DNA of 64,000 nt from Anaerolineales bacterium (GCA_015075625.1 JABTTZ010000003.1:248001-312000); one strand, 5' to 3'. Positions 1 to 8,782 are shown, counted from the first letter of the stretch. The notes: a model not told the origin generated them from the sequence alone. A program made the numbers and translations.

Positions 1-143
1 TTCCCGCCGATTTCCCGCTTGGTGACTACTGGCTTTCTATCGGTGCGTACAGCGCCCTAGACGACAGCCGAGTCGTCGTTTATGATGGAGAGACCGTGCG
101 CGGCAGCCGCTTGTTTCTGAATAAAATCACCGTCGCACCCTAA
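1..143 (+). CDS. C-terminal fragment of an unidentified protein
   Basis: An open frame enters from the left edge (first complete codon at 3) and stops at TAA 141-143, giving the last 46 residues of a protein. The fragment is rich in Gly, Asp and Val, ends in KITVAP, and resembles a beta-sandwich tail, but no motif names a family. It ends 7 bp before rnz in the same direction, so the two may share a transcript. The function cannot be told from this piece. Confidence 0.5.
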   Translation, partial: PADFPLGDYWLSIGAYSALDDSRVVVYDGETVRGSRLFLNKITVAP

Positions 144-150
144 ACTGCTG

Positions 151-1152
151 ATGTTTGAACTGCTTTTTCTGGGGACATCCGCCTCTGCCCCTTCTGTCCA
201 TCGGGGCTTATCGGCACATCTGCTGACGGTTGAGAACTCTCACTACCGCTTCTTAATCGACTGTGGTGAGGGGACACAACGGCAAATTTTGCGCAGCGGG
301 ATCGGATTCAAGCGGCTGAACCGCGTCTTGATCACCCACAGCCACCTTGATCACATTTTGGGGCTTGCCGGGCTATTTTCAACACTGCTACGTTGGGAAG
401 AATTAAGCGAATTTGAGATTTACGGCAGCCGCTATGCGCTGGATCGTGTCCATCAATTGATATATGGGATCGTCTTGCACGGTGAACCGCCACCCGTCCC
501 CGTCCACCTGATCGACCTCAAAGAAGGGATGTTCTTTGAGGATGACCTGTTCACAGTGAGCGCCTTCCCCGTCAGTCACCGAGGACCAGGCTGTTTAGGG
601 TATGTGTTTCAAGAAAAACCACGCCGGCGCTTCCGCCAAGAAACGGCAACAGCGCTTGGTGTTCCCTTTGGTCCTGAACGGGCTCGTTTGGTGCGTGGCG
701 AGGCAGTGACTTTAACCGATGGGCGCGTCATTTATCCCAACGATGTATTAGATGCAGAAGTCCCAGGCGCTCGCTATATTCACACTGGGGATATTGGGCG
801 GGTTGAGCCGATTCTGAGTCATGTGCAAGGGGCAACAGCGCTGGTGATTGAAGCCACGTATCTTGAAGAAGATGCTCTCCTTGCTGACCAATTCGGACAT
901 ATGACCGCCGCCCGTGCCGCCCATTTTGCTCATCAAGCCGGCGTAGAGGCATTGATCCTCACCCATATTTCGCGCCGCAGCCGCGAACGGGACATCCTTG
1001 CTGAGGCGCAGGCAATTTTCCCCAATACCTATGTCGCACGCGATTTTGACCGCTTTTCGATTCGCAAGGATCGCCCCGTAGAAAAGCTCAAGCGAGAGCG
1101 TGCCACCGCCGAACTGAGTGAACCTAGTGACCCTCTTGAGGATGAAGTGTAG
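151..1152 (+). CDS. rnz: Ribonuclease Z (tRNA 3' processing endonuclease)
   Basis: This is a metallo-beta-lactamase-fold nuclease that cleaves tRNA precursors after the discriminator base so that CCA can be added. The zinc motif THSHLDH is at residues 62-68. Further likely ligands are the His in FPVSHRGPG, the Asp in HTGDIGR, the His in FGHMTAA and the His in ILTHISRRS near the end. At 333 residues it has normal length for the bacterial short form. The ATG at 151 follows the upstream stop by 7 bp with no clear ribosome site. The next gene begins directly after its stop, which indicates co-transcription. Confidence 0.93.
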   Translation: MFELLFLGTSASAPSVHRGLSAHLLTVENSHYRFLIDCGEGTQRQILRSGIGFKRLNRVLITHSHLDHILGLAGLFSTLLRWEELSEFEIYGSRYALDRVHQLIYGIVLHGEPPPVPVHLIDLKEGMFFEDDLFTVSAFPVSHRGPGCLGYVFQEKPRRRFRQETATALGVPFGPERARLVRGEAVTLTDGRVIYPNDVLDAEVPGARYIHTGDIGRVEPILSHVQGATALVIEATYLEEDALLADQFGHMTAARAAHFAHQAGVEALILTHISRRSRERDILAEAQAIFPNTYVARDFDRFSIRKDRPVEKLKRERATAELSEPSDPLEDEV

Positions 1153-1401
1153 ATGCGTGTGCCGTATTGCCATGTCTGCGAGAGCGATCCAACCGAAAAA
1201 CAAAAATATGGGGAGAGCGGATTGGCGGAAGGAGAATATTGCCCAGTCTGTTTTCGCCCCTTTTGCCGCCACCACAGCGGGATCGTCCGCTGGCGCTGGA
1301 AGGACTCCCGCGAGGCAGACAGCGCCCGTATTTGCATCGAGTGTAAGCGGGCATATAGCCACCGCAGTTGGGATGCTGTGCGGCGGGAGTGGATTAGCTG
1401 A
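1153..1401 (+). CDS. Small Cys/His-rich, probable zinc-binding protein
   Basis: The 82-residue protein has its ATG immediately after the rnz stop codon, which implies translational coupling. It carries CHVC near the start, CPVC and CRHH in the middle and CIEC near the end. The spacing suggests one or two treble-clef or ribbon-type zinc sites. No catalytic motif is visible. It may bind RNA or protein next to RNase Z, but that is inference from position only. Confidence 0.6.
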   Translation: MRVPYCHVCESDPTEKQKYGESGLAEGEYCPVCFRPFCRHHSGIVRWRWKDSREADSARICIECKRAYSHRSWDAVRREWIS

Positions 1402-1619
1402 ACGAGCCGCATTTCCCACGATATAGAGAGGGAATCTTTTTGATTTGAACATACCCTTTCTACCAGGAATGATTAAAAGACTCTATATAAGTGTTAAATC
1501 CTGTAATCACGCCAAATTCAACGCTTGCATGGAGGTTTGTGATGGAATACACTTAGAGACTGGTTGCTAGGTTTTGTCTAGAATGCAACCTCTAGGTGTT
1601 GTTGCAAGGAGTCCAAGCG

Positions 1620-2630
1620 ATGAAAAAGATGTTTCGGCTCGCCCTGCTGGTGGTGATGATGGCGTTCATGGTGATGCCCATCCTCAGCGTGAAGGCGCAA
1701 GACTGTCCCGAAGGCGTCACCGGCGCTGATTGCGACCTGTTGACGGCAGCGGGAAAAGCTCAATATACCTCGTTCACCATTGATTCCTATACAGTGGGGA
1801 TCAACGTCAAGGGTGCCCCGACAGGTGATGTCGTTGTTGATGTCAAGGGCAGCGGCGCCATTGATGGCAGCAAACTGATGCCCGGCGGCACGATGCTTAC
1901 CGACACGACAGAAATCTTGAAAGCACTGCTTATGGTGCTGACGATTGACGCGAAGGTCGATGCTAGTGGGAAGAGCCAAGCGGGTACGATTGAAGTTCGC
2001 TTTGTCGATGGCGTCGCCTACTTCAAGGCGTCTATGCAAGGCGATACATGGTTCAAGGCAGATGTTGAGAAACTGCTCGCCGCTGGTGGTGGGATGGGCA
2101 TGAACCCCGCCGATATGGTCGATATGGGCAGCAATGCCGCCCTCACCGAGGCGCTCAACGCCCTGACGAAGCTCTCCGGCGTTGCCACGACCACCGTCAC
2201 CGATGGTCCCGAAATTGGCGGCGTTAAGACCCGTCAGTTCACGACAGAAATCAATGTCGCCGCGTTGGTCAATGGCTTGCTTGGTCCGGATTTCCGCGCC
2301 CAGTTGAAGACCCTTGCCGGGCAGTTCGGCGCTCCCATTGACGATGCGGCGTTGGCGCAGCTTTCCGGTGTGGTGACGATGTTCGAGCCGCTCTTGAAGG
2401 CGACGAAGATCAGCGCTGTTCAGTACATCGGCGTCGATGACAAGCTCGTTTATGGTGCGGATTTGATGTTCGCCACAACGGTGGACGCCATGACCGGCGC
2501 CATGTTCGGCTTGACAAACGCGCTCAGTGTGGACATTAACTTCTCGATTCGGCTTTCCGGCGTGAACAAGCCGGTCACCGTTGAGCCAGTGGCAGATGCC
2601 ACCGATCTTCCCCTTCCGGGATCGAACTAA
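1620..2630 (+). CDS. Secreted or surface protein of unknown function
   Basis: An upstream GTG at 1596 would add eight residues, but AAGGAG at 1606-1611 sits 8 bp before the ATG at 1620, so that start is chosen (336 residues). Residues 1-25 form a signal peptide with a basic start, hydrophobic core and a VKA-type cleavage site before QDC. There is no lipobox. The mature part alternates short Val/Thr/Asp-rich strands, phrases such as VDGVAYFKA, and two longer helical segments, a pattern reminiscent of LolA/LppX-like lipid-binding folds. That resemblance is a guess from texture. A strong terminator follows at 2657-2691. Confidence 0.65.
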   Translation: MKKMFRLALLVVMMAFMVMPILSVKAQDCPEGVTGADCDLLTAAGKAQYTSFTIDSYTVGINVKGAPTGDVVVDVKGSGAIDGSKLMPGGTMLTDTTEILKALLMVLTIDAKVDASGKSQAGTIEVRFVDGVAYFKASMQGDTWFKADVEKLLAAGGGMGMNPADMVDMGSNAALTEALNALTKLSGVATTTVTDGPEIGGVKTRQFTTEINVAALVNGLLGPDFRAQLKTLAGQFGAPIDDAALAQLSGVVTMFEPLLKATKISAVQYIGVDDKLVYGADLMFATTVDAMTGAMFGLTNALSVDINFSIRLSGVNKPVTVEPVADATDLPLPGSN

Positions 2631-2656
2631 GCGTTAACAGGCTCATCTAGAAGGAT

Positions 2657-2691
2657 AAAAAGGGGGGCAGATGTTATGTCTGCCTCCTTTT
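2657..2691 (+). terminator. Intrinsic terminator after the secreted protein gene
   Basis: The stem AAAAGGGGGGCAGA pairs with TCTGCCTCCTTTT around the loop TGTTATG and ends in a T-run, 26 bp after the stop codon at 2630. Confidence 0.8.
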
Positions 2692-2711
2692 GATTCCCCT
2701 AGTCTCTCATC

Positions 2712-2855
2712 ATTAGGACTTACGCAGTTGAACCTGTTTTCCCTGTATTCATCGAAAGGGGCAGTTTGAGGGGGCTTCCCCTCAAAACCTCTTTTCCCCC
2801 TTCTCCCTTAGGGAGAAGGGGGTAGGGGGATAAGGGCAAGTGCGTAACTCCTAAT
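2712..2855. repeat. MITE-like dispersed element, copy 1
   Basis: The 144-bp element is bounded by inverted repeats ATTAGGACTTACGCA (2712-2726) and TGCGTAACTCCTAAT (2841-2855), which differ at one of 15 positions. The inside holds the shared phrase CCTGTATTCATCGAAAGGGG and a C/G-rich hairpin. Related copies are at 49910-50015 and, reversed, about 55801-55927. No coding potential is seen and no target duplication is certain. Confidence 0.65.
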
Positions 2856-3132
2856 CATATACCCTGATAGCATAGTTGGAATATTAGGGAAAAGTTGGCA
2901 CAACCCATGGCGAACAAAACCAATCCCCCTTCCGATGGTGTGCGAAAAAGGATGTGTGAAAGCGCCTACAGCATTTTTCAACGAGATTGTCCCCTTAGCA
3001 GTTGACAGCCCCGCTTATCACGATATACTTGCCGATGGGCAGGCGGTGGCGATCAAGGGAAACCGAACGACGCCCGTCCTTCTTGTAAGAAGGCTGGTTG
3101 CAGTTCAACCAGTGAGGGTACTGCAATCAATA
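2856..3132. other. Leader region of the FAD oxidoreductase gene
   Basis: No gene is supported here. A frame in phase with the downstream gene is open from 2935, but its translation looks non-protein-like and a promoter lies inside it at 3002-3029. The region is therefore read as promoter plus about 100 bp of untranslated leader. Confidence 0.5.
3002..3029 (+). promoter_or_regulatory. Sigma70-type promoter for the FAD oxidoreductase gene
   Basis: TTGACA at 3002-3007 and TATACT at 3024-3029 are separated by 16 bp. The position argues that translation begins at the ATG at 3133 rather than at the earlier in-frame ATG at 2935. Confidence 0.55.
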
Positions 3133-5538
3133 ATGACCACCCTAGCCGATACACTGACTACCTACGCGCCGCACCTCCCACCCGCCCTGATCACCCCCGA
3201 CGCAGCGGCAGAGATGCTGCGCATCGCTGGTTACTTCCCTCATTCGCTTGCCTCGATTTTCGTCCTTGAACATCGCCTTGCTTCTGATAATCCCCAACTA
3301 GACCTATCTTTCTGCATTCGGCGCGGGGATGATGGGCTGTCTATTCTCTCTGGAGGAATTCCCGCCGAATGGCTGATCTCCCCGGCGTGGGCAGGCGCGG
3401 CGGCATTTTGCCAACGATGGGCGGATACATCCTCAACACTCCACCGCGAGATTGGGCATGTTTGGTTTGAATTCGACGCAGCGGGTGGGGGTATCCCCCA
3501 GCCCGGACTTTATTTCGGGACACCTTTCGAGGGCGACACCATGCGCCATTGGCGGGGTGATTTGGGATGGCTTACCGACGAGGCGCTTCTTCTCTTGCGT
3601 GGAGCGGCGCTTCCCGATAGGCTTGTGGCAACCTTGCAGCGTTGTATCGGGACACTTCCCGATGTTGGCGGCGAAATTTTCGAGGTGGGGATGATGCTCT
3701 CCCGCGATCCCGATTTTGTTCGCCTGTGTCTGACGCATATCCCCTCGACGCGCATCCCTGATTATTTGGCAGCAGTGGGGTGGACGGGTGATTTTGCGGC
3801 AGTGCGCCATGCCCTTTCTCTTTTAGAGGGGGCAGATTCGGTGGAACTCTACATTGATGTCGGGACGGCGCTCCTCCCCCGTGCCGGCTTGGAGGCACGC
3901 CTGACCCCCGGCAAAAGCGCGACAGCGGAAGACGCCGCCGCCCGCTGGCAAACCCTGTTGGATCGCCTTGTGGAGGCGGGTTTGGCTGCGCCGGACAAAG
4001 GGGCGGGTATGTTGGCATGGGAGGGTGCCACCACCGGAACCCTCCCCGGCGAGACAGCCCCCGCCCGTCTGTGGCGGATGATCAGCCATATCAAGATCGT
4101 CATTGCCCCGCAGCGTCCCCTAGAGGCAAAAGGCTACCTCTCCATGTTCAGCCAGCCCCTACCCCCCCGCAAGCGCCCTCCACAGGGAATCACCATTGGC
4201 AAGGATCACCCTCTTGTGACGGCACTACGGGCGGGGGTAAACGGGGAGGTCAGCCCGCCGGGATCGCTCTACGTCCGCGATTTCAGCCGCTTACAGCGCA
4301 AACCACTTGCCGTCAGCGTAAAAACAACCGCCACCGAGGATGTAATCCATACCCTAAAAACAGCCTATGCCTCGAAGTTCCCTGTTTACGTGCGCGGGGC
4401 GGGCTACAGCGCAGCGCCCATCCCCGATCACCTGATCGCCCTGATCAACAACCGTCCCCCCGCCCCCGAATTCGATCTGACCGAAAGGGGGACGGTGATC
4501 GTCAGCGGACGAACCCGCCTGAACGACCTTGAACAGGCACTTCATGGATATGGACGCTCTCTGCCCGCCTTACCCGCCTTGCAGTTTGTCTCTGTGGGAG
4601 GCTGGCTTTCCGCCGGAGGCTATGGCTTGCGCTCTCACAAGCACGGGGCGGGCATTGATTCTGTGCGCCGCTTGCACCTGATCGGTTCGGAGGGTGTGGG
4701 GCGCTGGTGTGCGCCCGATGATCCCGATGATGGGGCTGATTTATTCCGGTACGCCCTCGGCGGTTTCGGGGCATTCGGGGTCATTGATCAGGCTGAACTG
4801 CTGACGATTCCCTATCAACCCTACACAACAATGCTCTTTTACGACGATGGAATCACCCCGGTAGCCATGTGTGAAGCATTGATTTCTCAGGCAACGGCGG
4901 GGGAAAATGCCCCTGATGTCTTGCGCGGGTGGATTCTTCCTTCCGGTGCGGCGGGCTTTGGGTTAGGTTTTGAACATGCCCAACGGGATACCCTCCCTCA
5001 GTCCCTACGCCAGCGTGATCCCCTGCCCCGCGAGGAAAAAATCGGGACGTTTGAGGACTACCAACGGATCGTTCACGAGTCCGTTGCCGAACACCTTGTG
5101 ACAACCCGTGAACACCACCACCTTTGGGCAGATTACCTTTTAAGTGCGGACGCGCTGCGGGTTGTCGTCACCGCCATTATGGGGCAGCACGCCGCGCTTG
5201 CACCCTATTTATACGTTGTCCGCGCTGCCGCTGTGAAGCGCCCCGCTGGACAATCACTACCCCTTGCCGCGCATCATCAGGGCAAGGCGACGGTGCAATA
5301 CCTTATCGGCGTCTATGCGGATGTTCCCGCTGATGATGCGGGGGGGGGGCAAACTGTCCAAACCGCCCTCCAAACCCTTCAAGAGGCAGTGATCGAGGCG
5401 GGCGGGCAGATTGGCTTATGGGGGTATCACACGCTGAATCGGGCAGCAGTTCGCACGCATTACCCTGCTGCGGGAAGTGATATCTTTAAGACACTGCGAG
5501 GGAAGTTCACCCCTCTCATCGTTTCGGGAGTATGGTAA
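3133..5538 (+). CDS. Two-part protein: unknown N-terminal domain fused to a PCMH-type FAD-linked oxidase
   Basis: With the start at 3133 the protein has 801 residues. The C-terminal half, from about residue 360, is an FAD-binding domain of the vanillyl-alcohol oxidase/cytokinin dehydrogenase type, with VYVRGAGYS, SVGGWLSAGGYG, HKHGAGIDSV and ALGGFGAFGVI. The position where many members covalently attach FAD through His reads GAGYS, so covalent attachment there is unlikely. The N-terminal 350 residues contain the phrases HVWFEFD, EVGMMLSRD and HIKIV and match no family I can name. The substrate is unknown. A promoter inside the longer open frame and the poor quality of its first 66 codons decide the start. 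The next gene begins 10 bp after the stop. Confidence 0.7.
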   Translation: MTTLADTLTTYAPHLPPALITPDAAAEMLRIAGYFPHSLASIFVLEHRLASDNPQLDLSFCIRRGDDGLSILSGGIPAEWLISPAWAGAAAFCQRWADTSSTLHREIGHVWFEFDAAGGGIPQPGLYFGTPFEGDTMRHWRGDLGWLTDEALLLLRGAALPDRLVATLQRCIGTLPDVGGEIFEVGMMLSRDPDFVRLCLTHIPSTRIPDYLAAVGWTGDFAAVRHALSLLEGADSVELYIDVGTALLPRAGLEARLTPGKSATAEDAAARWQTLLDRLVEAGLAAPDKGAGMLAWEGATTGTLPGETAPARLWRMISHIKIVIAPQRPLEAKGYLSMFSQPLPPRKRPPQGITIGKDHPLVTALRAGVNGEVSPPGSLYVRDFSRLQRKPLAVSVKTTATEDVIHTLKTAYASKFPVYVRGAGYSAAPIPDHLIALINNRPPAPEFDLTERGTVIVSGRTRLNDLEQALHGYGRSLPALPALQFVSVGGWLSAGGYGLRSHKHGAGIDSVRRLHLIGSEGVGRWCAPDDPDDGADLFRYALGGFGAFGVIDQAELLTIPYQPYTTMLFYDDGITPVAMCEALISQATAGENAPDVLRGWILPSGAAGFGLGFEHAQRDTLPQSLRQRDPLPREEKIGTFEDYQRIVHESVAEHLVTTREHHHLWADYLLSADALRVVVTAIMGQHAALAPYLYVVRAAAVKRPAGQSLPLAAHHQGKATVQYLIGVYADVPADDAGGGQTVQTALQTLQEAVIEAGGQIGLWGYHTLNRAAVRTHYPAAGSDIFKTLRGKFTPLIVSGVW

Positions 5539-5548
5539 ACTAGAAGGT

Positions 5549-5854
5549 ATGATCATTGGCGTATGTACACTTGAACTCTACCTCCCACAATCAGAGTCCC
5601 TAAAAGATAAACGGAGTGCTTTGAAAGGCTTGATCAGCCGCCTTCAGCGTGAATTTACCGTGAGTGCAGCGGAGATCGATTTCAACGATGCCCGCCGTTC
5701 GGCATTGATCGGTGTGGCGCTTGTTTCCAACAGCGCCGTTCATGTCCAGCAGTTGCTCGCCAATCTCGTCCGCTGGCTGGAAGAAAACCGTCCCGACCTT
5801 GATCTCCTTCAGCATCGTGTTGAGATCATGCATGTTACCCCAATGACCGACTAG
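5549..5854 (+). CDS. DUF503 (YlxP-like) protein
   Basis: The 101-residue protein begins MIIGVCTLELYLP and contains SLKDKRSALKGLISRLQ, the characteristic N-terminal pattern of DUF503/YlxP proteins, which in other bacteria lie in translation-related operons near rbfA. The frame is open further upstream from 5477, but that extension overlaps the previous gene and lacks family similarity, so ATG 5549 is used. Function is not established for the family; a ribosome-assembly link is inferred from gene neighbourhoods elsewhere. Confidence 0.75.
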   Translation: MIIGVCTLELYLPQSESLKDKRSALKGLISRLQREFTVSAAEIDFNDARRSALIGVALVSNSAVHVQQLLANLVRWLEENRPDLDLLQHRVEIMHVTPMTD

Positions 5855-5875
5855 CGAAAGAACAGGATGCCGACC

Positions 5876-7210
5876 ATGGCTAAAAAAGTCGAAAACGAGA
5901 AAAGCACCCTTCAGAAACTCCGCTATGAGGTGTTGGTGGATTGGGCGGCGACGGAGTGGGAACGCCTTTACCCAGGCGCACCGTTCATGGCACTATGGGC
6001 GTCGGATAACTGCGGGAACAACCGCGCCCGCGAACGAGTACAACCCGGGCGCAAACTGCGCGGCAAAGTGCGCTATACGGGGATTGAAACCCTGAACTGC
6101 CCTCACGTTGTGCCGATCAGCGATTACCGCCTGCCTGGTCCCCGCCCGCTCTTGGATGAGTCGGTTGGGGCGTGGCATTTTCAGTTCACCGGCGATGGCG
6201 GCGCTTGTTTTGGGGCGATCTACGTCAGTTCTTACTATGAGGACGGCGACAAATGCATGGTGTCTGTCGCCCTCATTCCCCCAGATCGGGTTGATCCTTG
6301 GGTGCAATTTGAAGTTCTCTGTAACCAAGCGGCGCGTCACCTTGAACGTAGTCAGCGCGTCTACATCATCGGCGGGGAGAACGGTTCCTTCAAGCCAACA
6401 GTGGAGTGGGATCAGGTGATCCTGCCGGAATCGATCAAAGCCGACCTGCGGGCGGAGATGGAAACCTTCTTCAACGAAGGCGTCGATATTTACAAGCAGT
6501 TGAACCTTGCGCCTTTCCGTAAGCTGCTCTTGGTGGGACCGCCCGGCACGGGAAAAACAACCCTCTGTGCGGCGTTGGCGAAACTCGCCCTGAATCAGAA
6601 GCGCGTTGTCGTCTACGTCTCCGGCGCGGATGATGATGGGGCGTCCTTCCGCAAGATCCACCATGCCCTCAATGTCGTCAGCGAGGCGCGTTTCCCAGTA
6701 CTATTGATTGTGGAAGAAATTGATGTCTACCTGCGTAAGGAAGACAAGGCGCAAATTTTGAACGTCTTAGACGGTCTGGAATCGCCAAACAACCCGCGCG
6801 GGGCGCTGTTGATTGCCACGACGAACTATCCAGAGGTCATTGACGAGCGCATTGCCAAACGTCCGGGGCGCGTGGATCGGATTATCCACATCCCCACCAT
6901 CCAAGATGGCGATCAGGCGGCGCGGATGCTCCAACGCTACATGGCGACCCAGTGGTCGGAAGACCACCGCGCTGTGGTGGACGATCTGATTGGGCAAACC
7001 GGCGCGTTCGTCCGCGAAGTGGCACTCTATGCGCGGATGCTTGCTGCGCACAACCGTGAGACAATCGTCTCGGTGAACATCCTTCGCCAGTCGGTGAACA
7101 GCCTCTCCAGCCAATTGGCAACGGGATACGATCTGCGCCCCAAGCGCGAGATGGGGTTTGGGGCAACTGCCGCCAGTGGACGCCGCCGCAACGGGACGGA
7201 TGGCAACTGA
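5876..7210 (+). CDS. AAA-family ATPase
   Basis: A single AAA module lies in the C-terminal half: Walker A GPPGTGKTT near residue 221 and Walker B VLLIVEEID near 277, with Glu where the usual Asp stands, followed by a sensor 1/arginine-finger stretch TTNYPE...RPGRVDRII. This layout resembles the Bcs1/FtsH-like AAA clade. The N-terminal 200 residues are unassigned, perhaps a substrate-recognition part. Two ATGs are possible, 5867 and 5876; AGGA at 5864-5867 has proper spacing only to 5876. There is no transmembrane segment and no protease domain. The end overlaps the dprA start in ATGGCAACTGA. Confidence 0.8.
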   Translation: MAKKVENEKSTLQKLRYEVLVDWAATEWERLYPGAPFMALWASDNCGNNRARERVQPGRKLRGKVRYTGIETLNCPHVVPISDYRLPGPRPLLDESVGAWHFQFTGDGGACFGAIYVSSYYEDGDKCMVSVALIPPDRVDPWVQFEVLCNQAARHLERSQRVYIIGGENGSFKPTVEWDQVILPESIKADLRAEMETFFNEGVDIYKQLNLAPFRKLLLVGPPGTGKTTLCAALAKLALNQKRVVVYVSGADDDGASFRKIHHALNVVSEARFPVLLIVEEIDVYLRKEDKAQILNVLDGLESPNNPRGALLIATTNYPEVIDERIAKRPGRVDRIIHIPTIQDGDQAARMLQRYMATQWSEDHRAVVDDLIGQTGAFVREVALYARMLAAHNRETIVSVNILRQSVNSLSSQLATGYDLRPKREMGFGATAASGRRRNGTDGN

Positions 7211-8120
7211 TCTCGCTGATGCCTTTGATCCGGCGGACGCCGAGCGCCTTCTTGCGATTGGGCTGGCGCTGACGCCAAGCGTCGGCTTGACAGTGATCAA
7301 CCGGCTGCGAGCGCATTTTGGGACATTGCTGGCTGCCCACAGCGCCGCCCTGTCTGAACTTCAGAGGGTAGCGGGTGTGGGCAGTGCCTTATCCGTGCGG
7401 ATTAAAGCGGTGAACCCCTCCGAGATCGCCACGTCTCTCCAGCGATGGGAAAAGGCGGGGATTCGTCTGATGATGATTGATGATTTTCACCTCCAACGCG
7501 CCTACCCCATTCCCCTTTTTCGCTTGAAATACCCCCCGCCAACTGTGTTCTTTCGCGGAAATCTGAGCAGTACGTTTATGATGGGGCGCGGCGTTGCCAT
7601 TGTTGGCACACGGGAATCGACAGCGCCACTGGAACACCTTGCCTATGACTATGCCACTGTCTTAGCGAAAGCAACTATCCCCATCATCAGCGGGTTGGCA
7701 TACGGCATAGATGCTGCCGCTCACAAAGGGGCGCTTGCCGAGAGGGGCTATACGGCTGCCATTCTTGGCAGTGGCATCACCGACGATACGCTCTACCCGC
7801 CAGCGCATCGCCGCTTGGGGCAGGACATCCTCGCCCAAGGTGTTCTCCTTTGCGAGGTAAATCCAGAAGCCTCTCCCGCACGGGAGACCCTTGTCTACCG
7901 CAACCGCTTGATTGCCGCCTTCAGCCGAGCGCTGATCGTTATTGCGGCGGGGGCATCTAGCGGAGCGCTTTATGCCGCCCATGCCGCCCATGACATGCAT
8001 ATTCCTGTTTTTGCCGCGCCACAGGGTGGGGAAGGCTGCCAAAAACTCTTGGCTGATTATGCCGATCCCCTTCCCGCTGATCCGACGGTATTTTTGGCAC
8101 ATCTTAATACCCGCCCATGA
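7200..8120 (+). CDS. dprA: DNA-processing protein DprA/Smf
   Basis: DprA binds incoming single-stranded DNA and loads RecA during natural transformation. The Rossmann-like core shows VAIVGTRES, SGLAYGIDAAAH, ILGSGI, and a late phrase RNRLIAAFSRALIVIAAGASSGAL, all typical. The N-terminal 80 residues resemble a helix-hairpin-helix region (LQRVAGVGSALSVRI). ATG 7200 lies within the end of the AAA ATPase gene (11-bp overlap), preferred over an upstream GTG at 7158 that would overlap more. There is no clear C-terminal winged helix, which some DprA proteins carry. The stop overlaps the next start in ATGA. Confidence 0.9.
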   Translation: MATDLADAFDPADAERLLAIGLALTPSVGLTVINRLRAHFGTLLAAHSAALSELQRVAGVGSALSVRIKAVNPSEIATSLQRWEKAGIRLMMIDDFHLQRAYPIPLFRLKYPPPTVFFRGNLSSTFMMGRGVAIVGTRESTAPLEHLAYDYATVLAKATIPIISGLAYGIDAAAHKGALAERGYTAAILGSGITDDTLYPPAHRRLGQDILAQGVLLCEVNPEASPARETLVYRNRLIAAFSRALIVIAAGASSGALYAAHAAHDMHIPVFAAPQGGEGCQKLLADYADPLPADPTVFLAHLNTRP

Positions 8121-8743
8121 TTCCTGATCGTTCCCTTGAGGTGCGCCTGTTCATCATCGCCGCGAATCCCTTAGCGCGGATCGGGATGGGCGCTATGGTG
8201 GAGCGTGTTGGCGGGGTGATCGTCGTGGGAGAGGCATCACCCGATCCCGATTTGGCTGATCTGATCGCTACCCACACACCCGATGCCCTCCTTTGGGATG
8301 CCGATGGCGGCGGGATCGACCTGCTCCCTACACTGGAGGGAATTCCACCCACCATCGCCCTTGTTGCTGATTCCAATCAGGCAGCAGAGGCATGGACGGT
8401 AGGCGTGCGCGGAATCATCACCCGCAGTACGCCTCCAGAGCGCATTGTTGCCGCGCTACGGGCGGTGGTAGAGGGCTTAGCTGTCTTTGACCCCGCTTTG
8501 GCTGCGGCGCTCTTTCCCTCCACGCCGCATGAATCCCCTACCACAGAGGGATTGACCACCCGCGAACGCGAGGTCTTAACTCTGATCGCTGAGGGCTTAC
8601 CAAACAAAACCATTGCCGGACGTTTGGGCATTAGTGAGAACACCGTGAAATTCCATGTGAATGCCGTGATGAGCAAATTAGGCGTCCAAAGCCGCACAGA
8701 GGCGGTGGTCAAAGCCGTGCGGCTAGGATGGTTCGCGCTATAA
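8117..8743 (+). CDS. NarL/LuxR-type regulator with degenerate receiver domain
   Basis: The C-terminal LuxR helix-turn-helix is intact (TTREREVLTLIAEGLPNKTIAGRL, then SENTVKFHV; residues about 145-200). The N-terminal domain has receiver proportions, with Asp61 (LLWDADGGG) at the phospho-acceptor position. However, the usual acidic pair after strand 1 reads AAN (residues 15-17), and the conserved Lys appears as Arg in GIITRST. Phosphorylation-independent action is therefore likely. It overlaps the dprA stop by 4 bp, so it is translationally coupled to a competence gene; no histidine kinase lies nearby. Confidence 0.82.
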   Translation: MIPDRSLEVRLFIIAANPLARIGMGAMVERVGGVIVVGEASPDPDLADLIATHTPDALLWDADGGGIDLLPTLEGIPPTIALVADSNQAAEAWTVGVRGIITRSTPPERIVAALRAVVEGLAVFDPALAAALFPSTPHESPTTEGLTTREREVLTLIAEGLPNKTIAGRLGISENTVKFHVNAVMSKLGVQSRTEAVVKAVRLGWFAL

Positions 8744-8744
8744 T
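8739..8744 (+). promoter_or_regulatory. Possible -10 element of the kinase gene
   Basis: TATAAT at 8739-8744 overlaps the end of the regulator gene and lies 38 bp before the kinase ATG at 8783. No convincing -35 element is present at the right distance. Confidence 0.35.
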
Positions 8745-8782
8745 GAGCGGTGGGCTTTTTTCTGCATCAACGGCGGTTCAGC

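Noticed and set aside
748-1452. Long minus-strand frames opposite rnz and the zinc protein
   Set aside because: They mirror the real genes, have no ribosome site and no recognisable protein features.
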